A DNA stretch of 64,000 bases from Rubrivivax sp. (GTDB taxonomy: Bacteria; Pseudomonadota; Gammaproteobacteria; Burkholderiales; Burkholderiaceae_C). The notes under the pieces are model-generated. The model saw nothing but the letters and a program-made list of their open reading frames with translations. It was not told the origin of the DNA and searched no databases. The position numbers and the translations under genes are program-made. This document shows positions 32,483-40,987 of this stretch, piece after piece (the first letter of the stretch is position 1; the number at the start of each line of letters is the position of its first letter). Where the stretch lies: the NCBI GenBank assembly GCA_021300575.1, contig JAJTDM010000009.1, positions 1 through 64,000 on the forward strand, read 5' to 3'.

Positions 32483-34372
32483 ATGTCGCGAGAAAAGAAG
32501 GGCTTTTTGCGCCTCTGGGCCGGCCGCTTGTGGGCGCTGGTGGACGGCACACGGCGGGCCGTGTTCAACCTGCTGTGGCTGGCCTTGCTGATCGGCGTGC
32601 CCGTGGCCCTGCTCATGGGCCGCGCCGAAAAGCTGGAGGACAAGACCGTGCTGGTGCTGGACCTGGCCGGCCCCTTGGTCGAACAGGGCGCTGGCGGCAC
32701 GCGCGATACCTTGCTGCGCCAGGTGCAGGGTCAAGACCAGGGCCAGGTGCGGCTGCGCGACCTCGTCCGCGTGCTGGACGCCGCCGCGCGCGACCCGAAG
32801 ATCGAGCGCGCCCTGCTGCTGCCGGAAGAACTGTCGGGCGGGGGGCTGTCGGCTCAGCGCGAGGTGGCTGCGGCGCTCGAGCGCTTCAAGGCCTCGGGCA
32901 AGCAGGTGGTGGCCTGGGGCACGCGCCTGGACCAGCGCCAGTACTACCTGGCCGCCCACGCCAGCGACGTCTACATCCACCCCATGGGCACCGTCACGCT
33001 GCAGGGCTACGGCCGGCTGCGCAACTACTACCGCCAGACGCTGGACCGGGTGGGCGTGAGCGCCAACGTGGTGCGTGTGGGCAAGTACAAGAACGCGGCC
33101 GAGCCCTTCTTCGCCAGCGCGCCCTCCAAGGAGACGCTGGAAGCCGAGGCCTACCTCTACGACGCGCTGTGGAGCCTGTACACCCGCGGGGTGGAGAAGG
33201 CGCGCAAGCTGCCGGAAGGGGCCATCGCTCAAGGCATTGCCGCGCTGCCCGGCAGCCTGCAGGCCCTGCAGGGTGACACCGCGCGCCTGGCACTGGAGAG
33301 CCGGCTGGTGGACGGCCTCAAGACTCGCGACGAACTGCGGGCGATGCTGATCGAGCGCGGCGCCGAGGACCCCAAGGCCAAGACCTTCCGGCAGATCGGC
33401 TGGCGCGAGTACCTGTCGCGGCAGAAGCCTGCCGCCAGCGGCCCGGCCATCGGCGTGGTGGTGGCCGAGGGCGAGATCGGCGAGGGCAGCGAGCCGCCCG
33501 GGCGCATCGGCGGGCGCTCCACGGCCGAGCTGATCCGCAAAGCGCGCAATGATGACGAGGTCAAGGCCGTGGTGCTGCGTGTGAACTCCCCTGGCGGCAG
33601 CGCCCTGGGCTCGGAGCTCATCCGCCGCGAGCTGGAACTCACGCGGGCGGCGGGCAAGCCCGTGGTCGTGTCGATGGGCGATGTGGCGGCCTCGGGCGGC
33701 TACTGGATCGCCCTGGCGGCCGACGAGGTGATCGCAGACCGCGCCACCATCACCGGGTCCATCGGCGTGTTCGGCATGCTGCCCACGGCCCAGGGCCTGA
33801 TGGACAAGCTGTCGGTGGGCACGGGCGGCCACGCCACCACCTGGCTGGCCACCGGCTACGACCCACGCCGTCCGCTGGACCCGCGCTTCGAACAACTGGT
33901 CCAGTCGGTCATCGGCCGCACTTACACGGACTTCATCGCCAAGGCCGCGGCGGCGCGCAAGACCACGCCCGGCAAGATCGACGCCGTCGCGCAGGGCCGG
34001 GTTTGGACCGGCACCCAGGCGCTGGAGCGTGGGCTGATCGACCGCAACGGCGCCTGGAGCGACGCGCTGAAGGCGGCCGCAGCGCGTGCCAAGCTGCCCG
34101 AGGATGCCCGTCTGCGGTGGATGGAACGCGAGCCCGGCCGCCTGGAGCAACTGGCGGGGTTCTTCAAGTCCACCGTGGCGGCCTCGGTGCAGCAGGCGCT
34201 GGGGTTGGGAGCACCCGGGCTGCCCGTGTCAGGGTTGTCAGGGGCCGCTCCGGCGGGCGGCCTGCTCGATGCGGGCACCCAGGCCTTGCAGGATCTGGTC
34301 TGGCTGCACGACCTGGCCCAGCGCCGCCGGCCCTTCGATGCGGTGGTGCACTGCCTGTGCGCGGCTGACTGA
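32483..34372 (+). CDS. sppA: Signal peptide peptidase SppA, 67K type
   Basis: A 629-residue S49 serine protease of the inner membrane that cleaves leftover signal peptides. One N-terminal membrane helix (NLLWLALLIGVPVALLMG) is followed by two S49 domains. The catalytic pair should be Lys203 in VGKYKNAAEPFF and Ser373 in NSPGGSALGSE, matching the long SppA form where Lys comes from the first and Ser from the second domain. A C-terminal extension of about 90 residues is Ala/Gly/Leu-rich. GAGGAA precedes the ATG. Confidence 0.92.
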   Translation: MSREKKGFLRLWAGRLWALVDGTRRAVFNLLWLALLIGVPVALLMGRAEKLEDKTVLVLDLAGPLVEQGAGGTRDTLLRQVQGQDQGQVRLRDLVRVLDAAARDPKIERALLLPEELSGGGLSAQREVAAALERFKASGKQVVAWGTRLDQRQYYLAAHASDVYIHPMGTVTLQGYGRLRNYYRQTLDRVGVSANVVRVGKYKNAAEPFFASAPSKETLEAEAYLYDALWSLYTRGVEKARKLPEGAIAQGIAALPGSLQALQGDTARLALESRLVDGLKTRDELRAMLIERGAEDPKAKTFRQIGWREYLSRQKPAASGPAIGVVVAEGEIGEGSEPPGRIGGRSTAELIRKARNDDEVKAVVLRVNSPGGSALGSELIRRELELTRAAGKPVVVSMGDVAASGGYWIALAADEVIADRATITGSIGVFGMLPTAQGLMDKLSVGTGGHATTWLATGYDPRRPLDPRFEQLVQSVIGRTYTDFIAKAAAARKTTPGKIDAVAQGRVWTGTQALERGLIDRNGAWSDALKAAAARAKLPEDARLRWMEREPGRLEQLAGFFKSTVAASVQQALGLGAPGLPVSGLSGAAPAGGLLDAGTQALQDLVWLHDLAQRRRPFDAVVHCLCAAD

Positions 34373-34395
34373 AGCCCGACCCGGACAGGGCCGAT

Positions 34396-35928
34396 TCAGG
34401 CCCGCTGCGGCCCGGGCCGACCCGCTTCCACCACGAAGCGCGCTGCGCTGCGCACGGCGCTGTCCGCCTCGCGCGGACGGTCTACGGCGCGCAGGTCGGC
34501 CTGCAGCGTGCGTGCGTCGAGCCGGAACAGCACGCTGCCGCGATGGCGGGCGTTGCCGTAGAGCAGGTGCGGATTCAGCGGCAGGGCGGCATCCAGGCGC
34601 GACTGCGCCGGGCCGCGGCTGGAGATCGAGGTGCCGCAGAACTCTGCCCCGACCACGGGGCTGCGCGGGTCGTCGTAGCTGGTCTTGAGTTCGCTCACAT
34701 AGTGCGCGTGCACGTCACCGCCCAGCACCACCAGCCCCGGCACCTGGCGCTGCGCCGCCGCGCTAAGCAGCCGCTGGCGTGACGGGGCATAGCCGTCCCA
34801 GCCGTCGGTCCAGTAGGTGGGCTCCTGGGCGGGGTCGGTCCAGCTCAGGCGTGACATCAGGGTCTGCTGGGCCACCAGATTCCAGGGGCGGTCCAGGCTC
34901 CAGTTCTGCGCCAGCCAGCGCTCCTGCGCCGCTCCCAGCAGGCTGCGCCGGGGGTCCAGCAGTGCGGGGCAGTCCTTGAGCGAGACCGTGTGCGAGCCCA
35001 CCAGGCGCCCCGGCCGCGGGCAGACCTGCGGATCACGGTACTGGCGGTTGTCGAGCAACTGAATGCGGGCCAGGCGCCCCCAGTCCAGGTGGCCGTAGAT
35101 GCGCATGGCGTCCCCGGTCGGCCGGGCCGACTTGGGAAAGGGCATGTGCTCCCAGTAGGCCTGGTATGCGGCGGCGCGCCGACGGCCGAAGTCCCCCAGC
35201 AAGGCCCCCAGCGAGTGACCCAGCAGGCCCCCGCCGACCCCGGCCGCGTAGTCGTTCTCCACCTCATGGTCGTCCCACACCATGACCCAGGGCGCACAGG
35301 CGTGAGCGGCCTGCAGCAAGGGGTCGGCCCTGTATTGGGCATAGCGGTCCCGGTAGCCGTCCAGCGTGGTCACCAGGCCGCCGCTGATCGGGCGCACCGG
35401 GTCGTTGGCCAGCAGCGGGTATTCGTAGATGTAGTCGCCCAGGAAGACGATCAGGTCGGGCTCCGAGGCCGTGATGTCGCGCCACGCGGCATAGTGCCCG
35501 TACTCCCAGCGCTGGCAACTGGCGATGGCAAAGCGCAGGGTCGCCTCGGCGCCGGGGTCGGGGGCCGTGCGGGTGCGGCCCGCCCTGCTGCGGTCGCCCA
35601 GGGCGGTGAAGCGGTACCACCAGGGGCGCCCGGCGGCCAGGCCCCCCGGTTCCGCATGCACGCTGTGCGCGGTCTCGGTCTGCGCCAGCTCCACGCCGCG
35701 GGCGGCGATCTGCGTGAAGCCCTCGTCGTGCGCCAGTTCCCACTGCACCGGTACGCTGTCGGGCAGGCCGGGGCCTGTCAGCCGCGTCCACAGCACCATG
35801 CCGTCCGGCCGGGGCTGGCCCGAGGCCAAGCCCAGGCTGAAACGGGGGGTGTCGGCTGCGCTGGCATGGCGCACCCAGGCCGGCAGGGCCAGCGCGCCCG
35901 CGCCGCTGAGCCAGTCGCGGCGCTTCAA
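34396..35928 (-). CDS. phoD: PhoD-type alkaline phosphatase/phosphodiesterase (Tat-exported)
   Basis: A 510-residue secreted metallophosphatase. The N-terminus MKRRDWLSGAGALALPAW is a twin-arginine signal, as expected for PhoD, which folds with Fe3+/Ca2+ before export. The N-terminal PhoD_N domain (FSLGLASGQPRPDGMVLWTRL) precedes the catalytic metallophosphatase domain with VFLGDYIYEYPLL, MVWDDHEVENDYA and GGDVHAH. It releases phosphate from mono- and diesters outside the membrane. No obvious Pho box was found in the 100 bp upstream. Confidence 0.92.
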   Translation of the reverse strand: MKRRDWLSGAGALALPAWVRHASAADTPRFSLGLASGQPRPDGMVLWTRLTGPGLPDSVPVQWELAHDEGFTQIAARGVELAQTETAHSVHAEPGGLAAGRPWWYRFTALGDRSRAGRTRTAPDPGAEATLRFAIASCQRWEYGHYAAWRDITASEPDLIVFLGDYIYEYPLLANDPVRPISGGLVTTLDGYRDRYAQYRADPLLQAAHACAPWVMVWDDHEVENDYAAGVGGGLLGHSLGALLGDFGRRRAAAYQAYWEHMPFPKSARPTGDAMRIYGHLDWGRLARIQLLDNRQYRDPQVCPRPGRLVGSHTVSLKDCPALLDPRRSLLGAAQERWLAQNWSLDRPWNLVAQQTLMSRLSWTDPAQEPTYWTDGWDGYAPSRQRLLSAAAQRQVPGLVVLGGDVHAHYVSELKTSYDDPRSPVVGAEFCGTSISSRGPAQSRLDAALPLNPHLLYGNARHRGSVLFRLDARTLQADLRAVDRPREADSAVRSAARFVVEAGRPGPQRA

Positions 35929-36028
35929 GAGGGGTCAGCCCGGGATGGTTTGGGAGGCGGGGTGCAGGGCCAGCAGCGGTGCCAGGAACGGCGTGGCCGG
36001 AAGCACCTGGCAAGGCTGTGCGCGCTCA

Positions 36029-37552
36029 TCAACGAACAACCGTTGGGCGGCCCGCCACCACCCTGAGGGCCAGCACCACCGCCAGCAGCACGAGGAAGTA
36101 GGTCACGGCAGCCGCGGTGGAGCCACTCTGGCCGTCATCACGCAGGTAGGCCAGGCCCACCCCGGCAATGCCCATGGAGTTGCCGATCTGTTGCAAGGTG
36201 GACGCCATGCCCCCGCCCACCGAAGCCCACTGCGCCGGCACTTTCGCCAGGGAGGTGCCCACCAGCTGGCCCATGATCAGGCCGATGCCCAGGCCCTGCA
36301 GCAGCACTGCAACGGCATAAGCCGACAGTTGGGCCCAGGACGAGGCGCCAGTCAGGGTCGACGCGGCCCACATCACCAGGTGCCCCATGGCCAGCATGCC
36401 CAGCCCGGTCTCGGCCCACCAGGCGCCCACACGCGCCTTGACGCGCCGTGATGAGGAGGCAGTCACGAAGGATGCCGCCATCACGCACAGCATGCCGGCA
36501 ACCCCCAGCGGCGTGAGGCCTGCCTTGTCCCGCAGCTCCAGGGCGATCACGAAGTACAGGCTGGCCACGCCTGCGTAGAAGGCGGCGATGGTCACCAGCG
36601 CCAGCCAGAAGCGATTTGCGCCCAACACGCCCGGCGGGATGATGCGGTGGTGACCCAGCCTGCGGCCCAGGGCCTGCCAGGCCCACAGCGCCACCGCGCA
36701 AGCCGCTGCCATCAGCAGGGCCCGCTTCGACCACTCAGGCCAGCCTTGCTCGTACCCCAGCGTGAGCGCCGAGCACAGGCAGGCCAGCAACGCCCCCAGC
36801 ATCAGCGCGCCCACCAGGTCGATACGCTGGAACAGGCCCAGCCCGCGGAAGGGGCTGGTGGTATGGGGCGACGGAGCTGCCGGTGCTGCCACCTGGTCTG
36901 CAGCGGCCACGGGTCGTGAGGGATCGACCACACCTCTCACCCACCAGGCCGAACCCAGGCACAAGGGCACGGACAGCCAGAAGCAGGCGCGCCAGCCCAT
37001 GTCCGCCGACAGCAGGCCCACCAGCGCCCCCCCGATCAACTGCGCCGCCACGGCGGCAAAGCCCATGGTCGCAGCGTATAGATCGAATGCCCTGGTCCGC
37101 CCTGCGCCTTGGAAGGACACCGACAACAAGCCCAGCACCTGGGGTTGCATCAGGGCCCCGGCAGCGCCCTGGGCGGCCCTGAACAGGATCAGCACCGCAG
37201 GGTCGGCCGCGGTAGCGCACCCCACCGAGGCCAGTGTGAACAGGGCTAGGCCCACGTGCAGGGTGCGCTTGCGGCCAAGCAGATCGCCCAGCCGACCGCC
37301 GACGATCAGCAGCGCAGCGTTCGCGATGGCGTAGGCGCCCAGCACCAGTTGCAACTGTGCCTTGGACGCGCCGATCGAGGATTCGATGGCAGGAAGGCAC
37401 GCCAGGACGACGAAGAAGTCCAACACCACCGTGCAGGACGCCAGCAGCAAGCCCCAGGTCCAGGTGGACCAGGCAAACCACAGGGCCCGCGACGGCGCCG
37501 CTTCAGCCTCAGGGGCCAAGTTGGACGTGCCGGTGCCGGCAACTTTGGACAT
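36029..37552 (-). CDS. MFS transporter, DHA2-like drug exporter
   Basis: A 507-residue permease with about 14 hydrophobic segments, which fits the DHA2 (EmrB/QacA) group. The first helix pair holds the conserved LDFFVVLACLPAIESSIGASKAQLQLV and the loop GGRLGDLLGRKRTLHVG, the MFS motif A. A proton-driven exporter of small hydrophobic compounds is likely; the real substrate is unknown. It stands alone between phoD and the c-di-GMP gene, in the same orientation. Confidence 0.85.
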   Translation of the reverse strand: MSKVAGTGTSNLAPEAEAAPSRALWFAWSTWTWGLLLASCTVVLDFFVVLACLPAIESSIGASKAQLQLVLGAYAIANAALLIVGGRLGDLLGRKRTLHVGLALFTLASVGCATAADPAVLILFRAAQGAAGALMQPQVLGLLSVSFQGAGRTRAFDLYAATMGFAAVAAQLIGGALVGLLSADMGWRACFWLSVPLCLGSAWWVRGVVDPSRPVAAADQVAAPAAPSPHTTSPFRGLGLFQRIDLVGALMLGALLACLCSALTLGYEQGWPEWSKRALLMAAACAVALWAWQALGRRLGHHRIIPPGVLGANRFWLALVTIAAFYAGVASLYFVIALELRDKAGLTPLGVAGMLCVMAASFVTASSSRRVKARVGAWWAETGLGMLAMGHLVMWAASTLTGASSWAQLSAYAVAVLLQGLGIGLIMGQLVGTSLAKVPAQWASVGGGMASTLQQIGNSMGIAGVGLAYLRDDGQSGSTAAAVTYFLVLLAVVLALRVVAGRPTVVR

Positions 37553-37611
37553 CCGAAATGCTACCTTGCGCTGAGGACGGGATGTGTGTTGTCAGGCCCG
37601 ACGCAGAGGCC

Positions 37612-39315
37612 TCAGATGGCGAAGGGGTCAGGGCCCGCCACAGCGGGTCGGCTGGCGGCAAAGGCGCGGAACTGTGGCAGCGGCATGGCCGGGGCCACGG
37701 CAAAGCCCTGCACTGCGTCGCACTTCAGGCGTTGCAGTTGCACCAGCTGGTTCTCATCCTCGGCGCCCTCAGCCACCACGTCCAACCCCAATGAGTGCGC
37801 CAGGCGCACGATGCCCTTGACGATCTTGCGGCTGGGGCCGCTGCCGCTCAGGCCGATGACGAAGGAGCGGTCGATCTTCAGGGTGTGGACCGGGAACTGC
37901 GCAAGATAGGCGAAGGAGGAGTAGCCGGTGCCGAAGTCGTCGATGGACAGGCGCACCCCCATGTTGGCCAGGGCCTCCAGCGTGCGCACACTGGCTTGCA
38001 CGTCGGCCATCAGATCGCCTTCGGGAATTTCAATCTCCAGCATGCTGGCCGGCAGGCCTGCGGTGGCCAGGTCCCTGATGAGGCGCTCGGGCAGCATCAC
38101 ATCGCCCAGGGCATCGGCCGAGAGGTTGATGCTCAGCGGAAAGGTGGCCCCGAAGTCGCGCAGCTGCGCGCACAGGCTGATGGCCTGGCGCAGCACCCAG
38201 GCGTCGATGGTACGCATGGCGCCGATCTCGCGCGCCAGCGGCAGGAAAGCGCCTGGCGAGAGGATGCCTCGCTTGGGGTGGACCCAGCGGATCAGCGCCT
38301 CGGCCCCGACCACGGCCCCGGTGTTCAGGCACACCTTGGGTTGCAGCAGCAATGTGAACTGCGAACCGTCCAGGCACTGTCGCAACTCCTGCTCCAGCAC
38401 CAGCCGGTGCTTGGCGGCCAGTTCCAGATCCATGCGAAACGGCATCACGGGCAGGGCCTGGGAGGCCACGCGCTTGGCCTCGCCCAGCGCCAGGCCCGCG
38501 CGCTTGAGCAGGAGACCGAAAGCATCGCCGTGCACCGGGCTGTTGACCGTTCCTACGCCGACGGACACTGGGATGCGCAGACCCTCGATGACGACGGGCG
38601 GATGCAGCAAAGTCAGCAGAAGACGAATACGCTCGTGGGTCGACTCAGGGCTTGGACCGTTTACCACCAGTGCGAACTCGTCGCCGCTGACCCGGAAGAC
38701 GGCTTCGGTACCTCGGGTGGCGCTCTGCAGACGCGAGGCCAGTTCCATCAGCACCAGATCGCCCGTGGCATAGCCGTGGGTCTCGTTGATCTCGCGGAAC
38801 CGACGCAGGCCCAGCAGGGCGAGCGTGAAGGGCTCCATGCGGGTCGCCATTTCCTCGACACGCTGCTCCAGAGCCAGCTTGTTGCCCAGACCGGTGAGTT
38901 CATCGCGGACGGCGGCTTGGGCCAGGTGGTAGGCCTTGACCACGCTGTCCGTGGCGTCATTGGCCAGCAACAGGCCGCCCCCGCGCACAGGGTAGGCACG
39001 GATCATCAGCCACCGGTTCAGGACTGTGGAGAAACCGACTTGGCTGGTGGCTTGACGCTCCACCACGCACTTGTAGCAAGCGTCATAAAAGATGGAGCGT
39101 TTGAAGTCGGTAGGGGTGTACTCAAAAGGGGTACGCCCAATGATCTGGTTTGGCGCCAAGCCCAAGTTGGATGCGAACGTGGCGTTGCAATACCTGGCGA
39201 TCCAATCGCCGTCCACAAAGACCACAGCCTCCGAGGCATCGTTCAGCAGGGTCTCAAGGTTGAGGCCCCCACCGGTCTCCAAGGCCAGCAATAGGTCATT
39301 CGGGTCGAGCTTCAT
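37612..39315 (-). CDS. PAS-GGDEF-EAL cyclic di-GMP turnover protein
   Basis: A 567-residue soluble protein. Order: PAS domain (residues about 20-130, DASEAVVFVDGDWIARYCN), GGDEF domain with SGDEF near residue 211, and EAL domain from about 320 with AEALIRW, NLSADAL and DDFGTGYSS. The GGDEF motif is SGDEF, which can still be active. EAL metal and catalytic residues look intact, so phosphodiesterase activity is likely. It has no membrane segment, so the PAS domain senses a cytoplasmic signal. Confidence 0.9.
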   Translation of the reverse strand: MKLDPNDLLLALETGGGLNLETLLNDASEAVVFVDGDWIARYCNATFASNLGLAPNQIIGRTPFEYTPTDFKRSIFYDACYKCVVERQATSQVGFSTVLNRWLMIRAYPVRGGGLLLANDATDSVVKAYHLAQAAVRDELTGLGNKLALEQRVEEMATRMEPFTLALLGLRRFREINETHGYATGDLVLMELASRLQSATRGTEAVFRVSGDEFALVVNGPSPESTHERIRLLLTLLHPPVVIEGLRIPVSVGVGTVNSPVHGDAFGLLLKRAGLALGEAKRVASQALPVMPFRMDLELAAKHRLVLEQELRQCLDGSQFTLLLQPKVCLNTGAVVGAEALIRWVHPKRGILSPGAFLPLAREIGAMRTIDAWVLRQAISLCAQLRDFGATFPLSINLSADALGDVMLPERLIRDLATAGLPASMLEIEIPEGDLMADVQASVRTLEALANMGVRLSIDDFGTGYSSFAYLAQFPVHTLKIDRSFVIGLSGSGPSRKIVKGIVRLAHSLGLDVVAEGAEDENQLVQLQRLKCDAVQGFAVAPAMPLPQFRAFAASRPAVAGPDPFAI

Positions 39316-39461
39316 TCAATCTACTTGTTGCGCGTACAAGATCACGCGGCAGCGTTGGGATGCGGGTCGATACCGCTGACCATTCGAACCTTAGCGCCTA
39401 CGCTTGCTGCGAGCCTGTGACGCGGGGTCGCGGGCTTCATCATCGACCACCGGAGTTCCAA

Positions 39462-40229
39462 ATGCAAATCGATTTCGAAGACTTGGCCACCGAACTGCAA
39501 CTTGTTCACACTGCGCGACTTGCGCTCAGGCCGCTGGCGCTGGCCGACGCCTGGCCGCTGTGGACTGCGACGAAAAACCCAGCATTCAATGCTGGATTGC
39601 TCTGGGAGCAGCCAGACAACGAGATACAGGTGTTTGAAAGAGTGGAAGCAATAGTTCAGGCGGCGCATCGCGGCCGGCTGGCCGCTTTGAGCGCAGTGTG
39701 CAAGGAGACCGGGCAGTGGGTAGGACTCTTCAGGTTTCAGCCCTATGCCGCTGCCCCTTCGGGCGTCGAGATGGGCCTGTGGATGCACCCCACCTTCTGG
39801 CACGGCAGAGTCAGTCTTGAGCTGGGAAAAGCGTGCGTTAACGCGGCCTTCAGCCTGTCCGCAGTTCAGTTGCTTGTTGGAGCTGCTGCACCTTCGAACC
39901 GCGGAGCCTGCCAGCTGAACCAACTGTGTGGCATGGTTCCGACACGCAATATCTGGCGCAAGCACGAAACCCTGGCTGACGTCGAACTCATCGAGCACGA
40001 GATCACCCGCGCGCAGTGGCTGGCGCAGCAGGCGGACCAGGCGCCGGGCAAGCGCAAGGCCTTCGAGCAGGTCGTGCTTCCCAGCCGCATTGGCGCCGCC
40101 GCCCCGGCCGTGGTTCAGCGGCAGACCCGGGTCACGCCGTTGCTGCCGCCTCAGCCCGCGCCACTGGTGGAACACCTGCTGCCCGTCAACGAAACCGCAG
40201 CGGCTGTTCCGCTGCGGCAGGCAGCTTGA
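39462..40229 (+). CDS. GNAT-family acetyltransferase (RimJ-like) with C-terminal tail
   Basis: A 255-residue protein of the ribosomal-type GNAT group: LVHTARLALRPLALADAWPLW at the start, VEMGLWMHPTFWHGRVSLELG for acetyl-CoA binding, and SNRGACQLNQLCGMVP near the end of the domain. The last 65 or so residues are a Pro/Ala/Gln-rich tail of no known family. The ATG at 39462 follows CGGAG; the frame could start at 39360 but without a ribosome site. Substrate unknown. Confidence 0.75.
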   Translation: MQIDFEDLATELQLVHTARLALRPLALADAWPLWTATKNPAFNAGLLWEQPDNEIQVFERVEAIVQAAHRGRLAALSAVCKETGQWVGLFRFQPYAAAPSGVEMGLWMHPTFWHGRVSLELGKACVNAAFSLSAVQLLVGAAAPSNRGACQLNQLCGMVPTRNIWRKHETLADVELIEHEITRAQWLAQQADQAPGKRKAFEQVVLPSRIGAAAPAVVQRQTRVTPLLPPQPAPLVEHLLPVNETAAAVPLRQAA

Positions 40230-40381
40230 ATGCCGCGCTCGGGCGCAGACCCGCGGGCCAGGCGGCGTGCCCTGGCTTGCGGGTTTTCTCGGGGTTGTCG
40301 CCAGAGCCGGATGTCCTGCAGACTTATCTTCCGGCTTTGGGGCGACCCCATCCACATGCACCGAAGCCGGCGGAGGATGGC

Positions 40382-40759
40382 GTGCTGCAAACAGTGATCA
40401 CGGAGCGCAGAGCTCATGTTCGACAACCGCTTCGCACCAGCGCAGCGTTGATCCTGCCTGACGGCCGGTTGATGATCGCGCGCACGCTGGACATCGGTGC
40501 CGAAGGGGCGGCCATCGTGGTCGACGTGGACCCGGGAAGTGCGTCGATGCTCACGGTGAAGATCCGGCTGCCGGCCCGGCCCGAGGGCAGCCGTCTGTTC
40601 CAAGCCCGGGGCCGTGTGATCGCCAGCGTGCTGACGGGGCGGGAGGACGGCTTCCGTCTGAGCGTGAAGTTCGACGCGCTGGGCGTGAATGCCTCCCGCG
40701 CGCTGGCCGGCTACCTGGCCCGCGACCCCGTGGCGGGCTTGTCTTTCGTGCGTTGGTGA
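40382..40759 (+). CDS. PilZ-domain c-di-GMP-binding protein
   Basis: A 125-residue single PilZ domain. The c-di-GMP motifs are ERRAHVRQPLR (RxxxR) and DIGAEGAAI (DxSxxG type, with G for S). Such proteins couple c-di-GMP to motility or polysaccharide output. The start is GTG at 40382, directly after GGAGG, better than any upstream ATG. A GGDEF/EAL gene lies 1 kb away on the other strand. A weak hairpin AGCCGG/CCGGCT lies just upstream (about 40305-40338). Confidence 0.82.
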   Translation: MLQTVITERRAHVRQPLRTSAALILPDGRLMIARTLDIGAEGAAIVVDVDPGSASMLTVKIRLPARPEGSRLFQARGRVIASVLTGREDGFRLSVKFDALGVNASRALAGYLARDPVAGLSFVRW

Positions 40760-40987
40760 CCCACCGGCGTCCCTGACGCCCTCTGCTGCAGCTACTCGCC
40801 TGCGCCCCAAGCCTCTGCCCTAAGCCTCCGCCCCGCGCTTCCACACCGCGCTGCCCGCACGCGGCCACCCTATTGAAGGTCTGGCGCACGGTCCCACACG
40901 CCGCATTGCGCGCTGCTGCTTCGCAGCCAGCGCCGGCGACTGCAACCGATGCTCCCCTGGTGTCCGGGTGGCTATGATCCGCCCCCC

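Noticed and set aside
31109-34150. A 1013-residue minus-strand frame over priA, the AEC gene and sppA
   Set aside because: It spans several well-supported genes on both strands and has no recognisable domain; GC-driven open frame.
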